Part shown: piece by piece, positions 47,866 through 56,854 of the stretch
How the letters are laid out: each line of letters starts with the position of its first letter
How positions within the stretch are numbered: position 1 is the stretch's first letter
From: Streptomyces sp. SAI-135
GTDB taxonomy: Bacteria; Actinomycetota; Actinomycetes; Streptomycetales; Streptomycetaceae
DNA length: 64,000 nucleotides
Direction of reading: 5' to 3'
Assembly (NCBI RefSeq): GCF_029893805.1
Contig: NZ_JARXYP010000001.1
Coordinates: 62,001 to 126,000, forward strand
The notes under the pieces: model-generated
The model's input: the letters and a program-made list of their open reading frames with translations, nothing else
The model's database searches: none
Told to the model about the DNA's origin: nothing
Position numbers and translations under genes: made by a program

Positions 47866-47899
47866 GATATACGGAAGGCGTCGATATGCGGAAGGCGTC
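47866..47899. repeat. Tandem 17-bp direct repeat at the monooxygenase promoter
   Basis: GATATACGGAAGGCGTC (47866-47882) is followed immediately by GATATGCGGAAGGCGTC (47883-47899), one mismatch. It lies 12 bases upstream of the monooxygenase start, in the region divergent from the IclR gene, so it may be an operator or a slippage duplication. Confidence 0.5.
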
Positions 47900-48094
47900 G
47901 GCCGTAGGCGGCACCGTCCTCGAATACAGCGGTCAGAAGGAATTCATTGACAGCGCCCATGAGCACCGTGGACGATTCAGTCGGCAGCCGCAACCAGAGT
48001 TGCGATCGGCGCAACCAAGAGGGTGCGGCGGCTGTGGGACGGACGGTATGGATCAGTCCGAGAAGCCAGGCAAGGGCAAGGGAGGGGCGACGGC

Positions 48095-48943
48095 ATGACC
48101 AAACCCGAGACGAGGACCGGGTCAGGCGTTCCGGCGGCGACCGAGCAATCCGACTCGGCGTTGCGGGCACTACGGGTACTGGAGTTGCTGGCCGGGATGG
48201 AACAGCCCGCCTCGCTGACGGCAATCGCACAGGTGACGCGCCTGACGAAGACCCGGACGTACCGCATCCTGCGCAGTCTGCAGGACGGCGGTTTCGTCCA
48301 TCACGCAGGCCGCAGCGGCTACCGCGTCGGCAGCCGCGCCATCGCGCTGGCGACTTTGATGAGCCCGCGTCCGGCACTGGTGCAGTCGGCCCGCCCGGTG
48401 CTCATGCGGCTGGCGCTGACCAGCGGGGAGACCGCAACGCTGCACCTGCGCAGCGGCGGCCACAGAGTCCTGGTCCTGGGGGAGGAGTCACCGGGCAGCG
48501 CGCTGCGACGGGTGGTGCTGTTCGGTGAGCGTTCGCCGCTGACCTCAGGGTGCGGCGGCACGTCGATCCTGGCGCATTTGCCGCAGGCGGAGGCCGCCGA
48601 AGTGATCGAGGAACATGTGCCGGCAGAGTCCCGGTCCCACCTCGCGGAGCAGCTGGCGGAGATCCGCGCGCACGGATACGCGGTCTCCTACTCCAGCAAT
48701 CACCCCGGTCTGCACGGCATCGCCACGGCGCTGCTGGACCCGGCCGACGACTATCCGCTGGGGTCGCTGGTCATCGCGGGCCCGGAGCAGCGGCTTCCGA
48801 AGCCCGCGCTGCTCGCGTTGGCGGGGCCGCTGCAGGCGGCCAGCCGCGAGCTGGCGCCCCGGCTGGCAGCGGTCATCGGTCCGAACTCCTCGGTGCGGCT
48901 TGCCTCGTTGGACGTGACCATCCAGGATCTGCTGACCCGCTGA
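48095..48943 (+). CDS. IclR-family regulator 1
   Basis: 282 residues from ATG 48095, behind GGAGGGGCGACGGC; the frame upstream is not coding. The N-terminal winged helix shows LRVLELLAGMEQPASLTAIA, TRLTKTRTYRILRSLQDGGF and the wing GRSGYRVGSRAIALATLM. The C-terminal effector domain has FGERSPLTSGCGGTSILAHL, EQLAEIRAHGYAVSYSSNHP and LHGIATALLDPADDYPLGSL. IclR proteins bind small carboxylates or aromatic catabolites. It is divergent from the monooxygenase operon and upstream of the MFS/PrpD operon, an ideal position to control both. It resembles IclR 2 (55746-56558) closely, including the C-terminal SVRLASLDVTIQDLL. Confidence 0.93.
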   Translation: MTKPETRTGSGVPAATEQSDSALRALRVLELLAGMEQPASLTAIAQVTRLTKTRTYRILRSLQDGGFVHHAGRSGYRVGSRAIALATLMSPRPALVQSARPVLMRLALTSGETATLHLRSGGHRVLVLGEESPGSALRRVVLFGERSPLTSGCGGTSILAHLPQAEAAEVIEEHVPAESRSHLAEQLAEIRAHGYAVSYSSNHPGLHGIATALLDPADDYPLGSLVIAGPEQRLPKPALLALAGPLQAASRELAPRLAAVIGPNSSVRLASLDVTIQDLLTR

Positions 48944-49296
48944 CCGCCGCCGGCTTGCACCGGATGTTGCGGCTGCCGCAACTCCGCTTGCCCGTGCCCT
49001 TCGCGCCGGTTGCAATGGCGGACATCGGCATCGGCGAGGAAACCGGTGCCGCCGCACGAGACGCGCATTTCCGTGACACAGCCCACGAGGCATGATCAGG
49101 AGCGGTAACCCCCTTTACTTTCCACGGGCCTCAGTGCTTTTCTCGCCGCCACCGCGGGATGAGGAAGTTCCCTCGATCTACCCTGTACCCCGAGTGCAAT
49201 CCGGGTGTTTCACCGTCCGTATTTCCGCCCCCGCCCGAGCCGCGCGGCTATGCCGCCTTGCGGGAGCCGGAATTCACAATGATGTGAGGACCACGC
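48944..49296. other. Intergenic region upstream of the MFS/PrpD operon
   Basis: Gap of 353 bp with no gene. The 5' half still looks GC-rich and coding-like, but no stable frame is recognised. The 3' part contains ATTTCCGCCC and GTGAGGACC just before the MFS start at 49297. The promoter of the operon presumably lies here. Confidence 0.4.
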
Positions 49297-50718
49297 ATGG
49301 CTGCAGCAGAGAAAGTGCACAGAAACGAAAGAACGCAATACTCCGCATCGGCGCGGTTGAGTTCGCTTCCCCGTATCACCCGCTCACAGCGGACGTGGTG
49401 CATGGTCCTGGGTGTCCTCTTCGCCTTCGACATCGTCGACATCTACTCCTTCTCCTACGTAGCGCCGACCATCACCCAGGAGTGGGGGCTCTCCCTGCAC
49501 AGCATCGGGATCGCCACATCCTCGACGTTCCTCGGCATGTTCTTCGGCGCTGTGACAGGCGGCCGGATCAGCGACCAGATCGGCCGCAGACGGACCATCG
49601 TCGGCGGGGTCCTGCTGTTCTCGACGGCTTCCCTGCTGACTACGTTCGCCAACAGCGTCGGCTACCTGATCGCGGCCCGGTTCATCAACGGCTTCGGCAT
49701 CCAGGCAACCACCGGGGTGCTGATCGTGTACGCCGCGGAAATGTTCCCGCGTGCTTCCCGCGGCCGATCAGTCTCCCTGATGCTGGCGATAGGGCTGCTC
49801 GGCGCGCCGGTGGCCGCAGCGTTCGCCCGGGTCGTCATCCCTCTGGGCGAGGACACCTGGCGCTGGGTGTTCGTGCTCGGTGCCGCAGGTGTCATCCCGG
49901 GCCTCCTTGCCCTGCGCATCCTGCCGGAGTCGGTGCGCTGGGAGTGCGCACAAGGCCGGATCGAGCAGGCCACGGCGACGGTGGAACGGCTGGAGGCGGA
50001 AGCAGAACGGCAGTACGGCACGCTGCCGGAGCCCGTCGAGGAGCCGCCGGTGCTGCCGGCGAGCCCGCGTGAGCTGCTGCGCGGGGCCAACATCCGCAAC
50101 CTGTTGGTCGGTGTGGCCTGTCTGGTGCTGACCTCCTTCGCCTTCTACGGGTTCAACGCCTACGTGCCGACGTTGCTGGTGGAGCACGGCTACAGCCACA
50201 CCGCGGCTCTGACGCTGACCCTGGTGTTCGCGTTCGCCGCGGTGCCGGGTGCTCTGCTGGCCTGGCCGCTGGTAGACCGGCTGGAACGCAAGTGGGCCAT
50301 TCTTGCCCTGGCAGTGGTAATCGCGGCACTACTGCTGGGGTTCGGGAACACCGGCAACGCCACAGTAGTGACCGCGTGTGGGTTCCTGCTCAGCATGCTG
50401 CTGCAAACCCTGACGGCGTTCCTGTACGCATACCTCCCGGAGCTGTTCCCCACCCCGCTGCGCGGACTCGGCCAGGGCGTGTCCAACGGCCTGGGACGCC
50501 TCGCCGTGTTCTCCGGCGGTTTCCTGTTCGCGCCGATGCTCGAGGGGCTCGGTTTCTCCGGATTCTTCGCCGTCATGGCCGGCGTCCTGGTGATGGGCGG
50601 GGGTACGGTCGCCGTCTTCGGGATCCGCACCGCGGGCCGTGCCCTGCGGGAGAACACCGCGCAACCGGCAGGCGCGTCGACACACCATGCAGTTCCGTCA
50701 CTTAAGGAGTCGCTGTGA
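49297..50718 (+). CDS. MFS permease (sugar-porter / aromatic-acid-symporter type)
   Basis: 473 residues with 12 membrane helices in two halves separated by a charged loop (about 200-255). Motifs: FDIVDIYSFSYVAPTI in helix 1, GGRISDQIGRRRTIVGG (loop 2-3 motif A), RFINGFGIQATTGVLIVYAA, and PESVRWECAQGRIEQATATV; the second half has YLPELFPTPLRGLGQGVSNG. The Asp/Asp pair in helix 1 and the PTPLRG motif fit organic-acid proton symporters. It probably imports the substrate of the adjacent pathway. The stop overlaps the GTG of the PrpD-family gene, so the two are translationally coupled. Confidence 0.93.
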   Translation: MAAAEKVHRNERTQYSASARLSSLPRITRSQRTWCMVLGVLFAFDIVDIYSFSYVAPTITQEWGLSLHSIGIATSSTFLGMFFGAVTGGRISDQIGRRRTIVGGVLLFSTASLLTTFANSVGYLIAARFINGFGIQATTGVLIVYAAEMFPRASRGRSVSLMLAIGLLGAPVAAAFARVVIPLGEDTWRWVFVLGAAGVIPGLLALRILPESVRWECAQGRIEQATATVERLEAEAERQYGTLPEPVEEPPVLPASPRELLRGANIRNLLVGVACLVLTSFAFYGFNAYVPTLLVEHGYSHTAALTLTLVFAFAAVPGALLAWPLVDRLERKWAILALAVVIAALLLGFGNTGNATVVTACGFLLSMLLQTLTAFLYAYLPELFPTPLRGLGQGVSNGLGRLAVFSGGFLFAPMLEGLGFSGFFAVMAGVLVMGGGTVAVFGIRTAGRALRENTAQPAGASTHHAVPSLKESL

Positions 50719-52172
50719 ACAGCATGCCGAAAGCGCCCACCGGCACCCCCGAGAAGCCCGTTGCGGCCTTCCGGGCCCCCGACGCCGAAACGGCCGTTGA
50801 GCGGCTGGCCACCTTCACTGTTGGTCTGCGCCTGGCCGACATCCCGGAGGCGGTACAGGCGGTGGCCCGTGACCACCTCCTCGACGCACTCGGCATAGCG
50901 CTGGCGTCCTCGGGCATGGACTTCGGACGCCCGGTCCTCGATGCCGCCGCAGCGCTCGGCCGAGGAGAGGACAGCCACGTCCTCGGCCACGGCACGCCCC
51001 TGCCTGCTGCGTCGGCCGCCCTGGTCAACGGCACGCTGATACACGGCCTGGATTTCGACGACACGCACATCGGCGCCATCTACCACGCCACAGCACCCGC
51101 CCTGGCGGCGGCCCTGGCTGTGGCGGAAGAGCAGCACGCCGACGGGGAAGCCTTCCTGGTCGCCTACATCGTCGGCCTGGAAGTCGGCTGCCGAATTGCC
51201 GGCGCGGGAGCGGGCCTGTTCCATGACCGCGGCTTCCACCCGACCGGCATCGCCGGCACCTTCGCGGCGGCGGCCACGGCGGCCCGGCTGCGCGGCCTGG
51301 ACGGGCCGACGACCGTCTCAGCACTCGGCATCTGCGGCAGCCAGGCAGCAGGCACCCTGGAACTGGCCGGTTCATCCCTCAAGCGGCTCCACCCCGGCTG
51401 GGCAGCCCACTCGGGCATCGTGGCCGCCGGGCTCGCGGCGGCCGGTTTCGCCGGTCCCCCAAGCGTCCTCGATGGCCCCCTCGGCTTGTACGCCAGTCAC
51501 CTGGGCCTGTCGGCGGACGAGATCGACCTGGGCCTGGAAGACCTCGGAAAGCGCTGGTCCTGTGCCGACATCGCCCTGAAGCCATACCCCTGCTGCCACT
51601 TCACGCACGCCTTCATCGACGCGGCGCTCGCCTTGCACACCGAACTCGGTGGCACCCCGGTGCGCCCGGAAGACGTAGCCGAGATCATCTGCCCCACGAC
51701 CCCGCGGATGATGCCCGCCGTGACCGAGCCCGCCGCGCGCAAGCAGCGGCCGCAGACCCTGTACGAGGCGCAATTCAGCGTGCAGTACGTAGTGGCTCGG
51801 GCGCTCACTGCGGGCCGCATCGACCTCACGACGTTCTACGACGAGCCGCTTGATCACCCCGACGTGCTCGCACTGGCCGCCAAAACAGTTTGCCCGCCGG
51901 ACCCAAACAGCGACTTCCCGGCCCGCTTCCCCGGCGAGGTCGTCCTGCGCCTGACCGACGGCCGGGAGGTACGCCGGCGAATCGCGACCTCCAGCGGCAC
52001 CCCCGGAAACCTGCTTACTACGGCGGAGGTCAGCGCCAAGTTCCGCAGCAACGCGGGCCGAGTCCTCTCCGAGGACCGGGTGACAGCCATCGAGAAGACG
52101 GTCGGCGAGGTGGAACACCTCGCCGACGTCAGCGCATTGGTCCGCCTGTGCCGGTCAGGGACGGCCTCCTGA
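50715..52172 (+). CDS. MmgE/PrpD-family enzyme
   Basis: 485 residues: LADIPEAVQAVARDHLLDAL, LVNGTLIHGLDFDDTHIGAI, FHPTGIAGTFAAAATAARLR, KRLHPGWAAHSGIVAAGLAA and KPYPCCHFTHAFIDAALALH. These are the active-site and helical landmarks of MmgE/PrpD proteins. The family includes 2-methylcitrate dehydratase, cis-aconitate decarboxylase and iminodisuccinate epimerase, all acting on small polycarboxylates through abstraction of an alpha proton. No methylcitrate synthase or lyase gene is nearby, so a methylcitrate role is not supported. The gene is coupled to the MFS gene (GTGA overlap), and a perfect hairpin follows at 52396-52432. Confidence 0.93.
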   Translation: MNSMPKAPTGTPEKPVAAFRAPDAETAVERLATFTVGLRLADIPEAVQAVARDHLLDALGIALASSGMDFGRPVLDAAAALGRGEDSHVLGHGTPLPAASAALVNGTLIHGLDFDDTHIGAIYHATAPALAAALAVAEEQHADGEAFLVAYIVGLEVGCRIAGAGAGLFHDRGFHPTGIAGTFAAAATAARLRGLDGPTTVSALGICGSQAAGTLELAGSSLKRLHPGWAAHSGIVAAGLAAAGFAGPPSVLDGPLGLYASHLGLSADEIDLGLEDLGKRWSCADIALKPYPCCHFTHAFIDAALALHTELGGTPVRPEDVAEIICPTTPRMMPAVTEPAARKQRPQTLYEAQFSVQYVVARALTAGRIDLTTFYDEPLDHPDVLALAAKTVCPPDPNSDFPARFPGEVVLRLTDGREVRRRIATSSGTPGNLLTTAEVSAKFRSNAGRVLSEDRVTAIEKTVGEVEHLADVSALVRLCRSGTAS

Positions 52173-52395
52173 TCAAGTGCCCCGCGTTCTTTGTCCCGTA
52201 GACAAGCCTGCACTCACTGTCAGCGACCTTGGCGTTTGGCCAGCAAGGAGTTGGCGATGTCCCGCGGGGCAGGCTGTACTCGGTGACGATCATGTCGGCG
52301 AGATCGAAAGATGTTGACGCCGATGCCCCGGGTTTCGTCTCGCCTGAATGGGTGCTGACTTACCCCCTGTCCCTGTGCCCAACACGCAGCCCGCC

Positions 52396-52432
52396 CAGGC
52401 GGCCGCCTGTCCGTGAAACCGGCGGCCGCCTG
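52396..52432 (+). terminator. Hairpin downstream of the PrpD-family gene
   Basis: CAGGCGGCCGCC (52396-52407) and GGCGGCCGCCTG (52421-52432) form a perfect 12-bp stem with a 13-base loop. It lies 224 bp past the stop. Between the stop and the hairpin no gene is recognised. Confidence 0.55.
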
Positions 52433-52470
52433 TCAGGCCGGCCCCGGTGGCGGGGCATGACCTGCATCAC

Positions 52471-53791
52471 TGAACCGCTCCGGGATCGATGGAGGCTCTA
52501 TGCGTTGACTCCAGCTGCCGGTTGGGGCTGGTGTTGAGCGTAGTAGTTGGTCTCGTGTTCGTGCGGCGGGACGTCGCCGATCCCGGTGTGGAGACGCTGG
52601 TTGTTGAACCAGTCGACCCATTCGGCGGTGGCGAGTTCGACGTCGGCGAGGCCGCGCCAGGGCCTGCGGGGCTTGATCAGTTCCGTTTTGTAGAGGCCGA
52701 TCTGGGACTCCATGAGCGCATTGTCCAGGGCGTCGCCGACGGTGCCGATCGAGGCGTCGATGCTGGCCTCGAGGAGGTGCGCAGTGAATGCGAACGATGT
52801 GTATTGGCTACCCGCATCCGAATGGTGAACCAGTCTCTCTCCAGCGGGAGTTCCCGCGCGGTCGCGGCGCCACAAGGCCATGTCGAGGGCGTCGAGGACG
52901 AGCTTGGCCCGCTTGCTGGTGGCGGCGGACCAGCCGACGATCGCCCGGGAGTACACGTCCACGACGAAGGCGACGTAGACGAGCCCGGACCAGGTGGGGA
53001 CATAGGTGAAGTCGGCGACCCACCGCTCGTTCGGTCGGGACGCGGTGAAGTCGCGCCTGAGCAGGTCAGCGGCCCGCTCGTGGCCGTCGTGTCGGAGAGT
53101 GGTGCGGATCTTCCTCCCTCGTCGGGCGCCCTCCAGGCCCAGGTCGCGCATCAGCCGGGCGACGGTGCAGCGGGCCGCCGGTATTCCTTCGCGGTGCAGC
53201 TGCCGCCAGACCTTCCGCACTCCGTAGACGCTGAAGTTGTCCGTGTGGACGCGGCTGATCTGCGTCTTCAGCTCGGCGTCGCGGACCGATCGGACGCTGG
53301 GTGTGCGGTTCTTGGCGGCGTAGTAGGTGCTCGTCGCGATCTTCAGTCCGTGACTGGTCAGGACTCGGCAGATCGGCTCGACTCCGAACACCTCGCGGTG
53401 TGCGTCGATGAACGCTACGAGCGCTTCGACGGCCGGTCGAGCTCGGCCGCGAAGAAAGCCGAAGCCGCTTTGAGGATCTCGTTCGCCCGCCGCAGTTCGG
53501 CGTTCTCGGCCCGCAGCCGTTTGATCTCCGCGGCCTCCTCGGACGTTGTGCCGGGCCGCTGGCCGGCGTCCACCTCGGCCTTGCGGACCCAGGTCCGCAC
53601 CGTCTCTGCCGCACCGATGCCCAGCTTCGCCGCGACCGCCTTCATCGCCGCCCACTCGGTCGGGTAGTTCGGTCGGATCTCAGCAACCATGCGCACCGCT
53701 CGTTCGCGAAGCTCAGCGGGGTAGGGGGACGGACGTGCCATGACTCGATCCTCTCAGGGAATCGAGCCTCCACCAGACCCGGAGCGGTTCA
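52471..53791. mobile_element. IS3-family element
   Basis: The ends TGAACCGCTCCGGG (52471-52484) and the inverted copy ending at 53791 also share GGAGGCTC further in. TCAC flanks both sides (52467-52470 and 53792-53795), fitting a 3-5-bp IS3 target duplication. Length 1321 bp. Confidence 0.88.
52498..53741 (-). CDS. IS3-family transposase (OrfA and OrfB, -1 frameshift)
   Basis: OrfA (53415-53741) has the helix-turn-helix ELRERAVRMVAEIRPNYPTE and a leucine-zipper-like EEAAEIKRLRAENAELRRAN. OrfB (to 52498) has a HTH_21 segment and the rve integrase core: RPNERWVADFTYVPTWSGLV (Asp), DNALMESQIGLYKTELI (Glu, with the preceding HHSDAGSQYTS carrying the second Asp), and AEWVDWFNNQRLHTGIGDVP. The overlap of the two frames (53415-53655) allows a -1 shift near GCTTTCTTCGCG (about 53448-53460), the standard IS3 mechanism for making OrfAB. 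No stop codons break either frame, so the element may be active. Confidence 0.9.
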
Positions 53792-53801
53792 TCACTGCGA
53801 A

Positions 53802-54060
53802 TCAGATCACCTCAGCCAGTTCCGTGAGTACCTCCTGTCCGCCTCGGGGCGTCGTGTCCTGCCGTCGAGTCCGGACCAGGAGCAACGAGACCAGGGCGCT
53901 GACGGCGAGGAAGGCGGCAGCAACGATGAACGCCATGTCGTATCCGTGGACCAGCCCCGCCTAGTGGGCGGCGGCGCAGGTGCCGTGGTCGGCGATGTAG
54001 TTGGCGGTCGCGGTGGCGGCGATGGTGTTAAGCAGGGCTACACCGAAGGAGTTGCACAGA
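53802..54060 (-). pseudogene. DHA2-type MFS drug transporter, C-terminal remnant
   Basis: The minus strand reads GVALLNTIAATATANYIADH, then a TAG at 53963-53961, then AGLVHGYDMAFIVAAAFLAV, SALVSLLLVRTRRQDT and a stop at 53802. These are the last two helices and tail of an EmrB/QacA-type exporter, split by a nonsense codon. The upstream 90% of the gene is missing, replaced by the IS110 fragment. Its 3' end lies 10 bp from the IS3 element. Confidence 0.7.
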
Positions 54061-54061
54061 C

Positions 54062-54551
54062 CTTTTGGGTGCTGCCGTCGCGATCTCGCCCGAGATCTTC
54101 TCGCGGATCTTCGACGCATCGATCGCCACGTCCGTGACAACGAGGCCCAGATGTGTGACGCCCTGGCCGGCGCCCGCACCGCGCTGACCGCAGTGCCCGG
54201 ACTGGCACCGTGATCGCCGCCAACCTGCTCGGGCACGTGGGCGACGTCGCCCGCTTCCTACCGAACACCACTTCGCCAGCCATACCGGTACTGCACACTG
54301 GACGCCTCCAGCGGAAGAACACCCGCCACCCCCTCAACACCCGAGGAAATTGAGCCCTCAACTCGGTTCTGCACATGGTTGCCGTCTGCCAGATCCGCGA
54401 CGGTGGCCGCGGACAGGAGTACTACCTGCGCAAGATCGCCGAGCGCAAGACACCGGCGGAGGCACGGCGGGCCCTCAAGCGGCGTCTCTCGAACGTGGTC
54501 TATCGCACCCTCAAACGCGAGTACCACAAGGCTCTCATTACAGCCGCTTGA
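54062..54551 (+). pseudogene. IS110-family transposase, degraded C-terminal part
   Basis: Readings across phases: RIDRHVRDNEAQMCDALAGA, LTAVPGLAP, VIAANLLGHVGDVARF, a damaged stretch (54250-54360), then ALNSVLHMVAVCQIRDGGRG, QEYYLRKIAERKTPAEARRA and LKRRLSNVVYRTLKREYHKA before TGA at 54549-54551. This is the Transposase_20 domain with several indels and one in-frame stop. Bases 54552-54955 show no gene. Confidence 0.7.
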
Positions 54552-54955
54552 CACACAGCGGCACTCATCAGCGTCTCCAACGACGCCTCCCAAGCCCGTG
54601 ACACCACCCCAAAAGTCATCCGTTCGACAGGGGGGAACAGTCATGCCGGGCCCGAAGGCCAGCGGCCCTCTTGCACGACCGCGAAAAACATGACTGTGAG
54701 AGTTCTTCTCCGGACCGGGATGCGTTGCTGCCAGGCTAGACGTTCGTGATCCGGCATGACAGGGCAGATAACTGGCGTCCCGTCAGGGACTGCCGCTCCC
54801 GAGACGTTGTCCGGACGCGGGCGTCGGCACGGCCCACCCGTTGGCTTGATCAGCAGCCTGTCCGCCTTCCGGCGTGACTCATCGCAGTTCCGCCACGTGG
54901 TGACTCCACCCAGGCCGACGCCGTCACGGTCGTCCGCCCGGAGGAGAACAACCGC

Positions 54956-55135
54956 ATGACCATGCTCACAGAATCGACGGCGTCATCGGCGTCGACACCC
55001 ACCGCGAAACCCTCGCCGCAGCCGCCGTCAGCTCCATCGGCGCCGTCCTGGCCAGCACTGATTCCCCGGCCAACGCCCGCAGTTACCGGCGGTTGCTGGA
55101 CTTCGCCCGCGGGGGCGGCCTGGACCCGGGTATGC
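54956..55135 (+). pseudogene. IS110-family transposase, N-terminal fragment
   Basis: One phase reads IDGVIGVDTHRETLAAAAVS, SIGAVLASTDSPANARSYRR and LLDFARGGG. This is the DEDD-domain start of an IS110 transposase with the first Asp (VIGVDTH). The coding signal ends near 55135. It lies after the C-terminal fragment at 54062-54551, so the two pieces are not from one colinear gene. Confidence 0.65.
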
Positions 55136-55745
55136 AGCAGCGTCCAGGCCCGGGCCGGCGGCTTGGGGCCGCTGACGATGTCCGGCCAGCCGACCGCGAG
55201 TTCGCCGAGCAGGCTGCAGACCAGGCGGTGGACCTGAACGTGCGACAGGGCGGGCGAGGCCGTAGTCGAGGTAGCTGTCACGATTCAGAGCTCAAAACGC
55301 CTCGAAGGCGGGCGGCAGGGCCGACGCCAGGCTGCCTGGCTCGCGCGGCGCATCACGGCCGGTGCGAGGACACGGGATTCGAGCCCGTCCGTGCCCGGCC
55401 GTTCGGCCCAAGCACGGCCCCGAAAGGCGCGATGGAGGCCGTGCCACGCACCGGGCGCAGCCCCGCCGCTTCGGCCCGATCACGTCCCGCGACCTCAACA
55501 CCTTCATCAACTCGGTCCCGGCACTGACTCCCTCCGTGCGGGCGTGATCTCAGCAACCGCGTCGCGTGCGATCGGCCGACGATCACGGGTCCCCTGCGGG
55601 CGCTGGAGCGGGACGGGCACGTCGATGTTCGAGCAGTTCCACGCCTGGCGGAAGGTGACCAGCGTCATCTCGCCGTTCGTCGGTGCCCGCTATCCTCGAC
55701 GACACAAGGTGCTGAACATGCAACCACCGGAGAAAGGCCCTAATC
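55136..55745. other. Region without a recognisable gene
   Basis: About 610 bp, GC-rich, with several open frames but no domain, start or codon pattern I trust. At 55372-55388, ACGGGATTCGAGCCCGT resembles a tRNA T-arm, but no other tRNA part is present. GGAGAAAGG just before 55746 is the ribosome site of the next gene. Confidence 0.4.
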
Positions 55746-56558
55746 ATGCCCGAGGATGGGCACATTCGCGCCCTCTGGATCCTCGAGACGCTCGCCGGCC
55801 TGCAGCAGCCAGCCGCCCTGAAGACGATCGCCGAGCGCGCAGGCCTGCCCCAGACCAAGGCTTACCGGGTGCTGCGAGACTTGCAGGAACACGGTTACGT
55901 CGACCACATCGGGCGCCGCGGCTACCGGGTGGGCGGTCGCGCGCTCGCCCTCGCCTCACTTGTGGGGCCACGTCCCGCACTCCTGCACCGCGTGCGCCCC
56001 GTACTCATGCGACTCTCCGCCGACGTGGGCGCGACCACAAGCCTGCTACTCCGCAGCGGAGCCCACCGTGTCATCGTGCTCCGTGCCGACCCCCCTGGCA
56101 CAGCCGTCCATCCGATCGCGCACATCGGCGAACGCTCGCCATTGACCTCGGGGTGCGCGGGAGCAGTAATCCTCGCGTTCCTCCCCGCCCAACAGGTCGA
56201 CGAAGTCCTCCTCGCACCGGAGAGCCACCCCGTGCGTACCGATCTACCCGAGCAGCTCGCCGAGATTCGCCGCCAGCGCTACGCCATCTCGCAGTCCGCC
56301 AACCACCCGGCGCTCAACGGCATCGCGGCCCCGGTACTCGACCCCGATTCAGGCCATGCCCTAGGGTCGCTTGCCATCGCCGGTCATCCCTCCCGGATGG
56401 CCGAGCCGGTCCTGCACCGCTTCGCGACGCCGCTGCTCGCCGCCTGCGCCGAACTTGGCCCCCGCCTCGCCACCGTGCTCGGACCGAGCTCCTCAGTAAG
56501 GCTCGAATCGCTCGATGTGACCATCCAGGACGTGCTTGACACCCACAGCGTCGAATAG
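55746..56558 (+). CDS. IclR-family regulator 2
   Basis: 270 residues from ATG 55746. Winged helix: IRALWILETLAGLQQPAALK, TIAERAGLPQTKAYRVLRDL and GRRGYRVGGRALALASLVGP. Effector domain: IGERSPLTSGCAGAVILAFL, EQLAEIRRQRYAISQSANHP, LNGIAAPVLDPDSGHALGSL and the terminal SVRLESLDVTIQDVLD. The last segment and many others match IclR 1 at 48095-48943, so the two arose by duplication. No enzyme gene is left beside this one; the next intact gene on the same strand is the hydrolase at 56855. It may act on the same catabolic locus or be orphaned by IS-mediated loss of its target. Confidence 0.9.
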   Translation: MPEDGHIRALWILETLAGLQQPAALKTIAERAGLPQTKAYRVLRDLQEHGYVDHIGRRGYRVGGRALALASLVGPRPALLHRVRPVLMRLSADVGATTSLLLRSGAHRVIVLRADPPGTAVHPIAHIGERSPLTSGCAGAVILAFLPAQQVDEVLLAPESHPVRTDLPEQLAEIRRQRYAISQSANHPALNGIAAPVLDPDSGHALGSLAIAGHPSRMAEPVLHRFATPLLAACAELGPRLATVLGPSSSVRLESLDVTIQDVLDTHSVE

Positions 56559-56757
56559 CGGCCCGATGTCACCCGTACGCGGCGAACCGGCATCACGAAT
56601 CCGCGTTCCGGCGCAGACGATGTAGCGGAAGCGCAGGCAGGTCATCGCCTCGGAGCTCAGATATTCCCGTCTTCGGCCGTGTTTGAGGCCATAGTTCGTT
56701 AGTTGCATATTCTGCGTCCTGCGTGGCGTCAGGGGCGGCCACCACCCCACGATTAGC

Positions 56758-56776
56758 CTTACGGCGTCAACGTAAG
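56758..56776. promoter_or_regulatory. Inverted repeat upstream of the hydrolase gene
   Basis: CTTACG (56758-56763) and CGTAAG (56771-56776) are separated by seven bases, 79 bp before the ATG at 56855. A TetR-type operator is possible. The rest of the 56559-56854 gap shows no gene. Confidence 0.4.
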
Positions 56777-56854
56777 AAGTTGCCCTCCGTGACTCCACTT
56801 CCTCGCTGCGACTGCAACGAGCTGAACGATTAAGTAGTAGGAAGAATCCAGACG

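Noticed and set aside
55372..55388. tRNA T-arm-like sequence ACGGGATTCGAGCCCGT
   Set aside because: The stem and 7-base loop resemble a T-arm, but no acceptor, D-arm or anticodon arm can be folded around it on either strand. It may be chance or an attachment-site remnant.
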